From assembly GCA_029564595.1 (NCBI GenBank), contig JAKQPS010000035.1, forward strand, positions 1 to 64,000: DNA of 64,000 bases. Direction: 5' to 3'. How positions within the stretch are numbered: position 1 is the stretch's first letter; each line of letters starts with the position of its first letter. Below the pieces are notes generated by a model. That model saw nothing but the letters and a program-made list of their open reading frames with translations. It made no database searches and was not told the DNA's origin. The stretch is from a bacterium (GTDB taxonomy: Bacteria; UBP15; UBA6099). Made by a program: the position numbers and the translations under genes. Positions 6,618 through 15,258 of this stretch are shown piece after piece.

Positions 6618-7352
6618 ATGACCGAGATGACCAGCAAGTTAGACGAGCTTTTCAAGCTCCAGCAGATAGACAACCAGATTCTTCAGAATATGCGGCGAAT
6701 CCGCCAGATAGACAAAGTCGAGCATCCTGTTCAGAAGAAACACAGGGAGCTTAACGCCAAACTCGAGGCTTTCGACAAAGAACAAATCCCGTTCAAAGCG
6801 AAAGCCAAGGAGCTTCAGGATCAGATAGCGGTCTATAAGGATAAAAAGAACAACGTTGACATGAAGCTCGACGATTCCCAGACGGACCCCAAAGAGCTTC
6901 AATTCATATTCAAGGAAAGAGAGCAGTACACAAAGCTGATAAAGACAGCCGAAGACGAGATAGTGAAGCTGATGCTTGAGCTTGGCAATGTCGATCTCAA
7001 GAAGCGCGGGTTCGTCGAGCAGCTCAACGATATAGAAGAAGAATTCAAGAAAGTTACCGCAGAGCGCGCCGCCGACAAGGAGCGCTTTGCCGCAGAGGTT
7101 GAGAAGCTCCGCGAGGAGCGCAAGGCCTTTAAGAACTTCTCCGACAAGACCCTGCTGTCGCACTATCAGGAACTTCAGAAGACGCACGACGGGATGGCGA
7201 TAGCGACTATTGAGGACACCGACGACAAAGATATCAAGGTGTGCACCGGCTGCAATGTCGAGGTCAGCCTGAGGACGCTGCAAGCGCTCGAACGCGCGGA
7301 CGGGCTGGTTTACTGCCAGCGCTGCGGGCGCATCCTGTACAGACAGGGCTGA
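6618..7352 (+). CDS. Coiled-coil protein with C4 zinc ribbon (DUF164/CdsZ-like, 244 aa)
   Basis: Residues 1-190 are an almost continuous charged coiled coil (for example KAKELQDQIAVYKDKKNNV and ADKERFAAEVEKLREERKAF). The C-terminus is a zinc ribbon with two CxxC pairs (VCTGCNVEV and YCQRCGRIL). This is the architecture of the widespread bacterial C4-type zinc-ribbon family (DUF164); CdsZ of Chlamydia is a characterised DNA-binding member. It is usually encoded beside RNase H or GTP cyclohydrolase genes, and here RNase HI follows after 26 bases. ATG 6618 lies 10 bases after GGAGG; a TTG at 6615 is an equally spaced alternative. Confidence 0.85.
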   Translation: MTEMTSKLDELFKLQQIDNQILQNMRRIRQIDKVEHPVQKKHRELNAKLEAFDKEQIPFKAKAKELQDQIAVYKDKKNNVDMKLDDSQTDPKELQFIFKEREQYTKLIKTAEDEIVKLMLELGNVDLKKRGFVEQLNDIEEEFKKVTAERAADKERFAAEVEKLREERKAFKNFSDKTLLSHYQELQKTHDGMAIATIEDTDDKDIKVCTGCNVEVSLRTLQALERADGLVYCQRCGRILYRQG

Positions 7353-7378
7353 GCGGAAACGGAATCCCCTGAAACACG

Positions 7379-7825
7379 ATGAATAAAAGCGAAGACAGTT
7401 TTTCCTATGATATTGACGCGTACACGGACGGCGCCGCGCGCGGCAACCCCGGCCCGTCTGCGGCGGCGGCGGTTCTGATGAAAGGCGGACAGGTGGTCGC
7501 CGAACGCTCAATCTATCTTGGACATTCAACGAACAACCGCGCTGAATACGAGGGCGCGCTTCTGGCGCTTGAGACGGCCGCCGAGCTAGGCGCGACATCT
7601 CTGAGAATACATACGGACAGCGAACTTATCGCCCGGCAGGTGCGAGGGCAGTACAAAGTGAAGAACATAGACCTGATGCCGTTGAGAGAGAAAGTTGTCA
7701 GTCTTGCCGCCAAGCTCGAAAAGTTTGCTATAGTCGAAATACCGCGAGGAAAGAATAGCGCCGCCGACGGGCTGGCCAACGCCGCCCTTGATGCCGCCCT
7801 CGGGCTTAGGCCCCGCCGGGACTGA
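7379..7825 (+). CDS. rnhA: Ribonuclease HI (148 aa)
   Basis: Cleaves the RNA strand of RNA-DNA hybrids in the cytoplasm. The four acidic catalytic residues are visible: D17 in YTDGAARGNPGP, E56 in NNRAEYEGAL, D80 in HTDSEL and D130 in NSAADGLAN. The length is that of a plain bacterial-type RNase HI without the N-terminal hybrid-binding domain. It lacks the basic protrusion of the E. coli enzyme, as archaeal and many other bacterial homologues do. It follows the zinc-ribbon gene by 26 bases and probably shares its promoter. Confidence 0.93.
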   Translation: MNKSEDSFSYDIDAYTDGAARGNPGPSAAAAVLMKGGQVVAERSIYLGHSTNNRAEYEGALLALETAAELGATSLRIHTDSELIARQVRGQYKVKNIDLMPLREKVVSLAAKLEKFAIVEIPRGKNSAADGLANAALDAALGLRPRRD

Positions 7826-7888
7826 CGCATCTTTGACATACCCGGTTCTATAACGCGAAAGACAGAATAATCTAGCGATATAAGGGAA

Positions 7889-8061
7889 ACTCCACCAAAG
7901 TTTCTTTTTGGCCGCTGGAGGCGGTTTTCAGCAGCCCGGATTCATCGATAGAGCCGATGAACCGGGGCGGTTTTCATAGCGGCGAACTGCTTCGACACCC
8001 CCAAGCTGAGCTTGAGGGGCCACCCGGAAAGATTTCTTCATAGGTCGCGGATTCGGGTTTC
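7889..8061. repeat. Composite of dispersed repeat fragments
   Basis: From left to right: a fragment of the family-C hairpin (GGGAAACT...AGTTTC, then GGCCGCTGGAGGCG); 7935-7994, a 60-base piece of repeat D (GGATTCATCGATAGAGCCGA and the following CATAGCGGCGAACTGC); and 7999-8061, a piece (CCACCCGGAAAGATT...GCGGATTCGGGTT) that recurs at 32390-32450. The mosaic suggests repeated insertion or recombination at intergenic sites. Confidence 0.7.
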
Positions 8062-8072
8062 AAGGCGGGGCG

Positions 8073-8756
8073 CTATTTTCCGGAGGCGGCGCGGGTTTTG
8101 ACGGCTTCGGTCTGGATTAGCGCGTTGGCCAAATCAAACCCGATCTGGATGGTAGGCTGTCTTTCAACCAGATATTTTCCGACCATGCCGCTTTCGGCGA
8201 TGTCGCTGATTGTGGTGTGGAACAGCATGGTGCGTTTGCCGTCTGAGGTGGGCACAAGCTCCCAGATGATCGCGTTGGCCGGGTCGTCCGTCTCGTTGTA
8301 TTTTTTCTTCTTTACGTTCTTTTCGTCGAGGCTGACAATGGTTATCTTCCTCGGCTTGTCGTATTTCCATTTCTGTATGTAGTCCGTCTGGATTTTCACC
8401 GGGCCGAGCTTGATGAGGAACATGTAGAACTGAACGACGGCGAAGTCGCTCTTTTTTTCAATGACTTTGACTCTGGTGATCTGGTTGATCATCTTAGGGT
8501 AGCTTTCGTAGTCGGCGAGGATGTTCCAGACTTTTTCGGGCGGGGCGTTGACGATTACGCCGGAGACGGCGAGTTCTTTGCCGGGGCGCTGGGCGCGGTC
8601 TACGAAGGCGACGCGGCCTCCATCGAGGAGCTTTTCGAGTTGAGCCGGGTCGAGTTGTTTCCATATCGGGTCGGCGGCGTTCGCTCCTGCGGCGGAGAAT
8701 ACGGCGGCGGCGAGGGCGAAGGCGGCGATTGTTTTTCTAAAAGCGCGATTTTTCAT
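8073..8756 (-). CDS. Secreted START/SRPBCC-like protein, paralogue 1 (227 aa)
   Basis: Signal peptide (residues 1-27, ending near GANA-AD) followed by a polyketide-cyclase/START-like domain: VSGVIVNAPPEKVWNILADYESYPKMINQITRVKVIE is the typical first strand, the 'PPEKVW' helix and the second strand. The fold holds lipids or other hydrophobic ligands in a cavity. Export to the periplasm implies lipid binding or transfer, but no ligand can be read from the sequence. It lies 23 bases after a clear paralogue (8780-9451) that shares the APPEKVW and TDY-x2-K-x-x-YD/FD-x-PR features. The start follows GGAGG. Confidence 0.8.
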   Translation of the reverse strand: MKNRAFRKTIAAFALAAAVFSAAGANAADPIWKQLDPAQLEKLLDGGRVAFVDRAQRPGKELAVSGVIVNAPPEKVWNILADYESYPKMINQITRVKVIEKKSDFAVVQFYMFLIKLGPVKIQTDYIQKWKYDKPRKITIVSLDEKNVKKKKYNETDDPANAIIWELVPTSDGKRTMLFHTTISDIAESGMVGKYLVERQPTIQIGFDLANALIQTEAVKTRAASGK

Positions 8757-8779
8757 CTTTCAAGCCTCCGTGTCGGATA

Positions 8780-9451
8780 TCAGAGTTTTTCGGCTTTGTC
8801 CACAACAACGCGGGACAGCACGATGGCGCTGGAGAGGTTGATGGACATGACGGTGGCGGGCTGTTCCTGAAGGGCGGCGCCGACCAGCGGGCTGGCGGAC
8901 GCCAGATCGGATGTTATCGAGTATATGACCACTGTGTTTTTGCCGCCGTTCACAGGGTAAAGCTCCCAGTACCCGCTGACGTTTTTCACCTTGCCCGACA
9001 CCCAAGAGATATCCGCGCGGCGCGGGGCGTCGAATGTGTATTTAAGGACATAGTCCGTGCTTATCGTCAACATGCTGACTTTGAGGACGGTGACGGTGAA
9101 CTCGACAAGGGCGGTGTTGCCGGAGCGTTCAAGGACTTTCGCGGCGCTCATGTCGGGCATCATTTTTTCGTAGTCATCGAATTCGGTGATGGCGCGCCAT
9201 ACCTTTTCGGGAGGGGCTTTTGCGAGGATTCCGATAGAGCACAGTTCGAGTTTTTCCGGGCCGACCACGTCAACAGAGGCGATCTCGCCTTTTTCCAGCA
9301 GCCGGGCTAAAGCCTGTTTGTCCATGTATTTCCAAGAAGGGGCTTCTTTCTTGGCCGCCGGGGCGGCGGACGCGCAGACTGCGACCGCGACAGCGATTAT
9401 CGCGCATACAGCCGCAACTGGAAGTCTCTTTAATGAAGTCGGATTTGCCAT
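8780..9451 (-). CDS. Secreted START/SRPBCC-like protein, paralogue 2 (223 aa)
   Basis: Same architecture as its downstream neighbour: signal peptide (SLKRLPVAAVCAIIAVAVAV, cleaved near ASA-AP), a short helical linker (YMDKQALARLLEKGEI) and a START-like domain with KAPPEKVWRAITEFDDYEKMMPD. I placed the start at ATG 9451 because GGAGG stands 7 bases upstream; an upstream ATG at 9535 gives an N-terminus that would disrupt the signal. The two paralogues probably act on related hydrophobic ligands in the periplasm. The tatC gene lies 125 bases upstream on the same strand. Confidence 0.8.
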   Translation of the reverse strand: MANPTSLKRLPVAAVCAIIAVAVAVCASAAPAAKKEAPSWKYMDKQALARLLEKGEIASVDVVGPEKLELCSIGILAKAPPEKVWRAITEFDDYEKMMPDMSAAKVLERSGNTALVEFTVTVLKVSMLTISTDYVLKYTFDAPRRADISWVSGKVKNVSGYWELYPVNGGKNTVVIYSITSDLASASPLVGAALQEQPATVMSINLSSAIVLSRVVVDKAEKL

Positions 9452-9576
9452 GTATGCCTCCGCGTTTCCTATTACTTCCCGATGTTCAAGAATCCGCACG
9501 TCCAAATTATCAGATAAACGGTTGCGCGTCAACATTGAAAGAGCGCGAGCGCCGCTCTTTCTAATGCGCGAACGAT

Positions 9577-10329
9577 TTATTTTCTGACGGGTTTTTTCAT
9601 AAATTTTATTATGATAACGCTGATTTCATAAAGGAGCATAAGGGGGACGGCCAAGAAGAACATGGAGGCAACGTCGGCGGGGGTGAGTATGGAGCCTACA
9701 ATAAGGCTGATGAGGATGGCGTATTTGCGGTTCGCCACTAAGAACTGATGAGTTATGATGCCCATTTTTGCTAGCAGGACGAGCACGACGGGAAGTTCGA
9801 AGACAATCGCGAACGCGATGACGAAGGTTCCGACGAAAGACAGATATTTGTCGAGGGTGTAAGTGGGTTGTATGCTGTCCCCGGCGAAACTTTCGAGGAA
9901 TTGAAGGGTCATGGGGATGACGAGGGAGCCGGAAAAAGCGCCTAAGAAAAAGAGTATTGTTCCGAAAAACACGACGGGAAAAACAAACCTGCGCTCTTGA
10001 GGAAGAAGAGCAGGTTTGATGAAGAGCCAGATTTGGTACAGGAGTACCGGGGCGCAGAAGATTACGCCGAGGATCATAGCGAGTTTTATGCGCCACATGA
10101 AGGCGTCCGCCGGGCCGAGGGTGATGACTTCGCCGGCGCCTTTGATAAGGTGGTTGAGAACGGGGAGTGTGACAAACCAGCTTGCTATGCTGCCGATTGT
10201 GACGGTGATAAGGGCGTAAATTATGCGGGAGCGCAATTCATCGAGGTGTTCGATGAGGCTCATACGGGACGGATCGTCGTTTTGAGCGGCGGTGTCGGCG
10301 TTTTTTTTTGCGGTCTCTGCGTCAGACAT
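9577..10329 (-). CDS. tatC: Twin-arginine translocase subunit TatC (250 aa)
   Basis: Six-helix membrane protein that binds twin-arginine signal peptides and, with TatA/B, exports folded proteins. The family signature MSLIEHLDELRSRIIYALI (about residues 23-41) is present, as are ALLPQERRFVFPVVFF and FELPVVLVLLAKMGII. Length is normal. It has an extra polar N-terminal 22 residues. No tatA or tatB is in the window, although a Tat substrate is (gene at 63285). No ribosome site precedes the ATG; instead a consensus promoter ends 7 bases before it, which suggests a leaderless mRNA. Confidence 0.95.
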   Translation of the reverse strand: MSDAETAKKNADTAAQNDDPSRMSLIEHLDELRSRIIYALITVTIGSIASWFVTLPVLNHLIKGAGEVITLGPADAFMWRIKLAMILGVIFCAPVLLYQIWLFIKPALLPQERRFVFPVVFFGTILFFLGAFSGSLVIPMTLQFLESFAGDSIQPTYTLDKYLSFVGTFVIAFAIVFELPVVLVLLAKMGIITHQFLVANRKYAILISLIVGSILTPADVASMFFLAVPLMLLYEISVIIIKFMKKPVRK

Positions 10330-10336
10330 AAAGGTG

Positions 10337-10365
10337 AATTTAGCACAGTGAAATTACAGTGTCAA
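10337..10365 (-). promoter_or_regulatory. Consensus promoter giving a leaderless tatC transcript
   Basis: On the minus strand TTGACA (10360-10365), a 17-base spacer and TAAATT (10337-10342). Only 7 bases (CACCTTT) separate the -10 box from the tatC ATG at 10329, so transcription should start at or within two bases of the start codon. Confidence 0.7.
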
Positions 10366-10391
10366 ACAAAGGCGAGGCGGGCGCCGGGCAA

Positions 10392-11288
10392 TTATTTTCC
10401 GCCTGACGGGTTGAATATCTGGGTGTTTTTGAAGAAGTCTTCCCACAGCGAATTTTCCAACCCGATGTTCGCCCTGAAGTTCTCCAGATACATGCACATA
10501 ACGATGCGGTCGCCTTCGTATGTCTCGATCTGGGCCGGCAGCATGGAGGAGGGATTGATGTACATCACCTCGCGGGTGACGCCGAGATTTTTGTTCGGGT
10601 CGGCGGGGGTCATGGTCAGACGTATGAACTGGCCGGGAAGTTTTTCCTCGTCGAAGTCCAGTTTTTTCTTGGCGGGGTCGAAGTGGAAGTTTTTCTTGGC
10701 GGCGAGCGGGGCGGTGTCGGCGACGACGCGCCCGGATTTGAAGTAGCGCTCGATGTATGATTGCATGGTGTGGATGTTGTGGTTGAATCCGATCTGGCGC
10801 GCTCCCTCGAAGGCGATCGCGGGCATGAAGAAGATGTTTTTGGCTGTCTGTTTGTCCATCACGGGGTCGCCTGATTTGGGGAACTTGCTGTATAGGTTCT
10901 TGTTGTCTTTGAATCCGAACACGACTTGAGAGCCGGGCGCGCGCTTGATGGTTTTCGTGGCTATGTCGGTTCCCGGATTGTCGGCGGCCAGAACGGTAAA
11001 CATGTTGTAGCCGGGTTTTTTCCATTTCATGTCGAGTTTGTAGGTGTACCAGTATTCGCGGTTGTCTTTTCCTTCTTCGTTTTTAGGGTTGTGTTTGATG
11101 GCGGTCGGGGTGTCCCAGATGAACACGTGGAGCACGCACTGGTAGTCTTTGACGGTGGAGATTTTCGAAAGGGTTTTTTCCCAGATATCCTTCGGGGAAT
11201 CGGCGAGGGCGGGCTTGGGCGCTGCGGATAGAATGACGGCGCAGGCGAGCGCGGCTGATATAGCGGCTTTTAATGTTGCGGATTTCAT
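10392..11288 (-). CDS. Secreted DUF1571/LolA-like protein (298 aa)
   Basis: Signal peptide (residues 1-29, AALACAVILSAAPKPALA-DS), then a beta-rich domain that starts with KDIWEKTLSKISTVKDYQCVLHVF, the pattern of DUF1571 and outer-membrane lipoprotein-sorting (LolA/LolB-like) proteins. Later strands (YWYTYKLDMKWKKPGYNMFTV; QFIRLTMTPAD; TREVMYINPSSMLPAQIETY) match the half-barrel order. Such proteins carry lipid or lipoprotein moieties across the periplasm. The ligand is unknown here. The start follows AGGAGG. It lies 35 bases downstream of glpX on the same strand and 62 bases upstream of tatC, whose own promoter lies between. Confidence 0.75.
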   Translation of the reverse strand: MKSATLKAAISAALACAVILSAAPKPALADSPKDIWEKTLSKISTVKDYQCVLHVFIWDTPTAIKHNPKNEEGKDNREYWYTYKLDMKWKKPGYNMFTVLAADNPGTDIATKTIKRAPGSQVVFGFKDNKNLYSKFPKSGDPVMDKQTAKNIFFMPAIAFEGARQIGFNHNIHTMQSYIERYFKSGRVVADTAPLAAKKNFHFDPAKKKLDFDEEKLPGQFIRLTMTPADPNKNLGVTREVMYINPSSMLPAQIETYEGDRIVMCMYLENFRANIGLENSLWEDFFKNTQIFNPSGGK

Positions 11289-11323
11289 GGCGGAGCCTCC
11301 TGTGAGCGCGGTTGCGCGCCCGG

Positions 11324-12334
11324 CTAGATGCGGACCTCGCGGCTTTCGCTGCGCGACGGCACGGTCTTTGTTTTAGTCTGATGAACGGCGGTGATGTAGC
11401 GGACCGTTCTTGTTTTGCAGCGCATAACCACCGAATGTGTCACTGCGGTGTCGCCGTGATAGCGGACGGCGTCAAGGAAGTCGCCGCCGGTGACGCCTGT
11501 GGCGGAGAAGACGGTGCTGTCGCCGTGGCAGAGGTCTTCGGCGGAGAAGACGGTTTCCATTTGTTTTTTAGAGAAGCCGAGTTCGATGATTTTCTTTTTT
11601 TCTGCGGGGTCGCGGGGCCAGATTTTCACTTGAATATCGCCGCCGAGGCATTTGAGGGCGGCTGCGGCGAGAACGCCTTCGGGGGCTCCTCCGACGCCCA
11701 TGAGGATGTTGCTGCCGCTTGAGGCGGTGGCGCAGGCGATGGCTCCGGCGACGTCGCCGTCGCTTATTAGTTTTACTCTTGCTCCGGCGGTTCTGACTTC
11801 GTCTATGAGTTTTTTATGTCTGGGCCTGTCGAGTATGACCACAGTGAGTTCGCCCATTTTGAAGTCGAGGGCTTTGGCGACGCGTTTGAGGTTGTTTTTG
11901 ACGGAGTCGTTGATGTCGATGCAACCTTTTGCGGCAGGGCCGACGGCGATTTTGTCCACGTAGAAGCTGGGGAAGGACATTAGAGCGCCCGCGTCCGCGG
12001 CGGCAAGGACGGCGATGGCGCCGGGAAGACCTTTGGAGGTGAGGGTGGTTCCGTCGAGAGGGTCGACGGCGATATCGACCTGCGGGTCGTGTATGCCGCC
12101 TCCGCCGACGTGTTCGCCGATGTAGAGCATGGGGGCCTCGTCTTTTTCGCCCTCGCCGATCACGATTTTTCCTCGGATATTTACCAGTTCGAGCATGCCG
12201 CGCATGGCGTCCACAGCGGCTTTGTCGGCTCCGTTTTTGTCGCCTTTGCCCATCCAGCGGGCGGCTTTGAGGGCGGCGGCCTCGGTGACTCGGACGAATT
12301 CGAGAGTTATCTCTCTCGTCATGTCCATTGTCAT
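11324..12334 (-). CDS. glpX: Fructose-1,6-bisphosphatase, class II (336 aa)
   Basis: Hydrolyses fructose 1,6-bisphosphate in gluconeogenesis (some homologues also cut sedoheptulose 1,7-bisphosphate). Family motifs: IVIGEGEKDEAPMLYIGE (metal and substrate site), DIAVDPLDGTTLTSKG and ILMGVGGAPEGVLAAAALK. Length is normal. ATG 12334 lies 8 bases after a GGGGG ribosome site and overlaps the stop of the UDP-glucose dehydrogenase gene by ATGA, so the two are translationally coupled. Two further in-frame ATGs follow closely (12328, 12322). The pairing may connect gluconeogenesis with sugar-nucleotide supply. Confidence 0.95.
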   Translation of the reverse strand: MTMDMTREITLEFVRVTEAAALKAARWMGKGDKNGADKAAVDAMRGMLELVNIRGKIVIGEGEKDEAPMLYIGEHVGGGGIHDPQVDIAVDPLDGTTLTSKGLPGAIAVLAAADAGALMSFPSFYVDKIAVGPAAKGCIDINDSVKNNLKRVAKALDFKMGELTVVILDRPRHKKLIDEVRTAGARVKLISDGDVAGAIACATASSGSNILMGVGGAPEGVLAAAALKCLGGDIQVKIWPRDPAEKKKIIELGFSKKQMETVFSAEDLCHGDSTVFSATGVTGGDFLDAVRYHGDTAVTHSVVMRCKTRTVRYITAVHQTKTKTVPSRSESREVRI

Positions 12335-13704
12335 GTCTTTGTCCCCCTTTTTGGTTTTGCGCCCCGGCAAATAGAGGAGCAATTGTCGGGAAGGATTTCC
12401 GGCTGCGCGCCGGGTTCGCGACCGACCCCGTGGTATTTCAGGCCCGCGCGCGCGACGAGTTCCGGGTTATAGATATTGCGTCCGTCGAACACGTGAACGT
12501 CCGCCATGATTTCCTTTAGACGGCAGAAGTTCAGGTGTTTGAAGTGGTTCCATTCGGTAAGGGCCATGAGGGCGTGCGCGCCTGCGGCGGCGTCGTATGC
12601 GTCTTCGCAGTATTTGACGGAGGGGAAGAGAGGCTCGCACTTTCGCATCGCCATGGGGTCGTACGCGCGCACATTCGCGCCAAGCTCCAGCAGGCGGGAT
12701 ACGATAGCGAGCGCGCATGATTCGCGAAGGTCGTCCGTGCCGGGTTTGAAGGAGAGGCCGAGAACGGCGACAGTTTTTCCTTTGAGGGAGTCGAGGGCGC
12801 GCTCGGCTTTATCAACAAGCCTGAGCGGCTGGGCGTCGTTCACTTTGATGGCGGCGTCGATGATGGTAATCTCCGAGCCGAACTTGCGGGATACGTGGAG
12901 CAGGGATTCGGTGTCTTTGGGGAAACAGGAGCCGCCGTAGCCGATTCCGGCGCGAAGGAACTTGTTGCCGATGCGCTCGTCGAGGCCGACTCCACGGCTC
13001 ACTTCCTCAATGTCCGCGCCCACCGCCTCGCACAGGTTGGCTATTGAGTTGATGAAGGATATCTTGGTGGCCAGAAAGGCGTTGGAGGCGTATTTTATCA
13101 TTTCGGCGCTTCGCACGGACGTTATCACCATCGGCCTTTCGAGCGTGGCGTAAAGCTCTATGAGTTTCATGGCCACCGACCTGTTTGGAGCGCCGATGAC
13201 GATGCGGTCCGGGTAGAGCGCGTCGCGTATGGCGCTGCCTTCGGCAAGGAACTCCGGGTTAGAGACGACTTCGACCTCGGCGTTTTCCGGCTTAACTTTG
13301 TCGATGATGTGTTTGACGAGGTCGCCGGTTCCGACGGGGACGGTGCTTTTGTTGACGACGATCATGCCGCAGGCGAGAGAGCGTCCGATTGCTTCGGCTG
13401 CGGCTTCGACTTGAGAGAGGTCGGTTCCGCCGTCCTTAGCGGGGGGAGTGCCGACCGCGATGAAAACTATCTCGGACGCTCTGACCGCCTTGGCGGTGTC
13501 GGTTGTGAACGAGAGGCGTCCGTCCTCGATGTTGCGGGCGACCATCTCTTCAAGCCCCGGCTCGTAGAAAGGCATCCGGCCTTTTTTCAGGTTCCCGATT
13601 CTTTCCTTGTCGCTGTCGACGCATTTGACGATGTTGCCGAGTTCGGCGAAGACGGTTCCGGTGACGAGGCCGACGTAGCCGACGCCAATGACAGCAATGT
13701 TCAT
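12331..13704 (-). CDS. ugd: UDP-glucose 6-dehydrogenase (457 aa)
   Basis: Oxidises UDP-glucose to UDP-glucuronate with two NAD+; the product feeds surface polysaccharides. The N-terminal Rossmann motif is GVGYVGLVTG (about residues 6-15). NPEFLAEGSAIRD and GYGGSCFPKDT with the catalytic Cys are present, and a C-terminal nucleotide-binding domain follows (VLGLSFKPGTDDLRESCAL). The start ATG 13704 was chosen because the Rossmann strand begins there; the in-frame region up to 13767 is promoter DNA. The extreme C-terminus (SICRGAKPKRGTKT) is an unusual basic tail that overlaps the glpX start. Confidence 0.95.
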   Translation of the reverse strand: MNIAVIGVGYVGLVTGTVFAELGNIVKCVDSDKERIGNLKKGRMPFYEPGLEEMVARNIEDGRLSFTTDTAKAVRASEIVFIAVGTPPAKDGGTDLSQVEAAAEAIGRSLACGMIVVNKSTVPVGTGDLVKHIIDKVKPENAEVEVVSNPEFLAEGSAIRDALYPDRIVIGAPNRSVAMKLIELYATLERPMVITSVRSAEMIKYASNAFLATKISFINSIANLCEAVGADIEEVSRGVGLDERIGNKFLRAGIGYGGSCFPKDTESLLHVSRKFGSEITIIDAAIKVNDAQPLRLVDKAERALDSLKGKTVAVLGLSFKPGTDDLRESCALAIVSRLLELGANVRAYDPMAMRKCEPLFPSVKYCEDAYDAAAGAHALMALTEWNHFKHLNFCRLKEIMADVHVFDGRNIYNPELVARAGLKYHGVGREPGAQPEILPDNCSSICRGAKPKRGTKT

Positions 13705-13755
13705 TAGTTGCGGTCCTTTCTCGAGTCGCGCGGCGCTAGTGAAGACATCAAAGCG

Positions 13756-13784
13756 ATTATAGCACAATGAAAAAACCGATTCAA
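13756..13784 (-). promoter_or_regulatory. Promoter of the ugd-glpX unit
   Basis: On the minus strand TTGAAT (13779-13784), a 17-base spacer and a perfect TATAAT (13756-13761). Start of transcription expected near 13749, with a leader of about 45 bases carrying the ribosome site AAAGGA. Confidence 0.75.
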
Positions 13785-13803
13785 ACGCTGAGCCGACGCA
13801 GCG

Positions 13804-15258
13804 TCAGGCGTTCGGGATGTAAGCAAAATCGGCTTTTTTTACCGCCTTGACCTCGTCGAGCCTCGACACCGGGGTTGTGGACGGAGCCGCGCGCAGGGCT
13901 TCCGGGTTCTCATCGGCTATCCGCGCCACCTCCAGCATGGCCTCGGCGAACGCGTCGAGCGTCTCTTTGGATTCCGTCTCCGTCGGCTCGATCATGATGG
14001 ATTCTTTGACGATGAGCGGGAAGTAAACCGTCGGCGGGTGGAAGCCTCTGTCGATGAGGGCCTTGGCGATGTCGAGCGCGCGGACTCCGTTCTTCATCTG
14101 TTTCGACGCCGACAGGACGAACTCGTGTTTGCAGGTTCTATCGTAGGGAAGCTCGTAGGCGTTTTTCAGCTTGCTCATAAGGTAGTTGGCGTTCAGCACC
14201 GCCGTTTCGCTCACGCGGACGAGGCCTTCGCGTCCGAGAGCAAGTATGTAGGCGTAGGCTTTAAGGATGACGCCGAAGTTGCCGTAGAAGGGGGCGATGT
14301 AGCCGATGGACTGAGGGTGGTCGTAGTCGAGGGCGAAAGTGCCGTCGGAGCGTTTGACGACGCGGGAAATCGGGAGGAATGGGATGAGTTTTTCGGAAAC
14401 GCCGACGGGGCCTGCGCCCGGCCCGCCGCCGCCGTGCGGTGTGGCGAACGTCTTGTGAAGGTTGAGGTGGACGACGTCGAACCCCATGTCGCCGGGACGG
14501 CAGCGTCCGAGGATGGCGTTCAGGTTGGCTCCGTCGTAGTACATAAGGGCGTCTTTGGAGCGGGCAAGCTCGACTATGCGTTGCAAGTCCGCGTTGAACA
14601 GCCCGAGAGTGTTGGGCGATGTGAGCATTACCGCCGCCGTTTCATCGTCGAGAGTTTTTTCGAACTCTTCGAGGTCCATGACGCCGCGCGAGTTGGACTT
14701 GACGGTGACGACCGAGTATCCGGCGATGGCGGCGCTGGCGGGGTTGGTTCCGTGGGCGGAGTCCGGGACGATTACCTTTGTTTTTTTCGAGCCGCGCGAG
14801 TTGTGGTAGGCGGCGATGAGCATGATGCCGGTCAGTTCGCCGTGCGCGCCGGCCATAGGCTGCATAGTGAATTCGGCCATGCCGGTGATCTCGCAGAGGA
14901 GGGCGGCGCAGTCGTGGAGTATCTGGAGCGCGCCCTGAGTGAGCATGCCGCCGAGCCTTAGCTGGGGCAGCAGCGGGTGCAGCGCCGCGAATCCCTCCAT
15001 CTTCGCCGCCTGCTCGCACATCTTAGGGTTGTACTTCATGGTGCAAGAGCCGAGCGGGTAGAAGTTCGTGTCCACGCCGAAGTTGCGGCGGGACAGTTCG
15101 GTGAAATGCCTCACTACGTCCAGCTCGGAAACTTCGGGCAGTTCGGCGGGTTTTTTCCGCATAAGGGCGGAGGGAATTTCTATCTTCGCGAACACGTCGG
15201 ATTCCGGGGGCCTGACGCCTTTGCGGCCGGGGGAGCTTTTCTCGTATATGAGTTTCAT
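13804..15258 (-). CDS. gcvPB: Glycine dehydrogenase (decarboxylating) subunit 2 (484 aa)
   Basis: PLP-binding half of the split P-protein of the glycine cleavage system, which decarboxylates glycine and passes the aminomethyl group to lipoyl-GcvH. The PLP lysine is in [29 protein letters not shown] and [12 protein letters not shown] are further family blocks. Length is normal for the two-gene type. It overlaps gcvPA by ATGA (15255-15258) with GGAGGT ahead. No gcvT, gcvH or lipoate genes are in the window, so the rest of the complex must be elsewhere. Confidence 0.96.
   Translation of the reverse strand: MKLIYEKSSPGRKGVRPPESDVFAKIEIPSALMRKKPAELPEVSELDVVRHFTELSRRNFGVDTNFYPLGSCTMKYNPKMCEQAAKMEGFAALHPLLPQLRLGGMLTQGALQILHDCAALLCEITGMAEFTMQPMAGAHGELTGIMLIAAYHNSRGSKKTKVIVPDSAHGTNPASAAIAGYSVVTVKSNSRGVMDLEEFEKTLDDETAAVMLTSPNTLGLFNADLQRIVELARSKDALMYYDGANLNAILGRCRPGDMGFDVVHLNLHKTFATPHGGGGPGAGPVGVSEKLIPFLPISRVVKRSDGTFALDYDHPQSIGYIAPFYGNFGVILKAYAYILALGREGLVRVSETAVLNANYLMSKLKNAYELPYDRTCKHEFVLSASKQMKNGVRALDIAKALIDRGFHPPTVYFPLIVKESIMIEPTETESKETLDAFAEAMLEVARIADENPEALRAAPSTTPVSRLDEVKAVKKADFAYIPNA

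Noticed and set aside
7832-7860. TTGACA at 7833 as a promoter
   Set aside because: No acceptable -10 box lies 15-19 bases downstream and no plus-strand gene follows.
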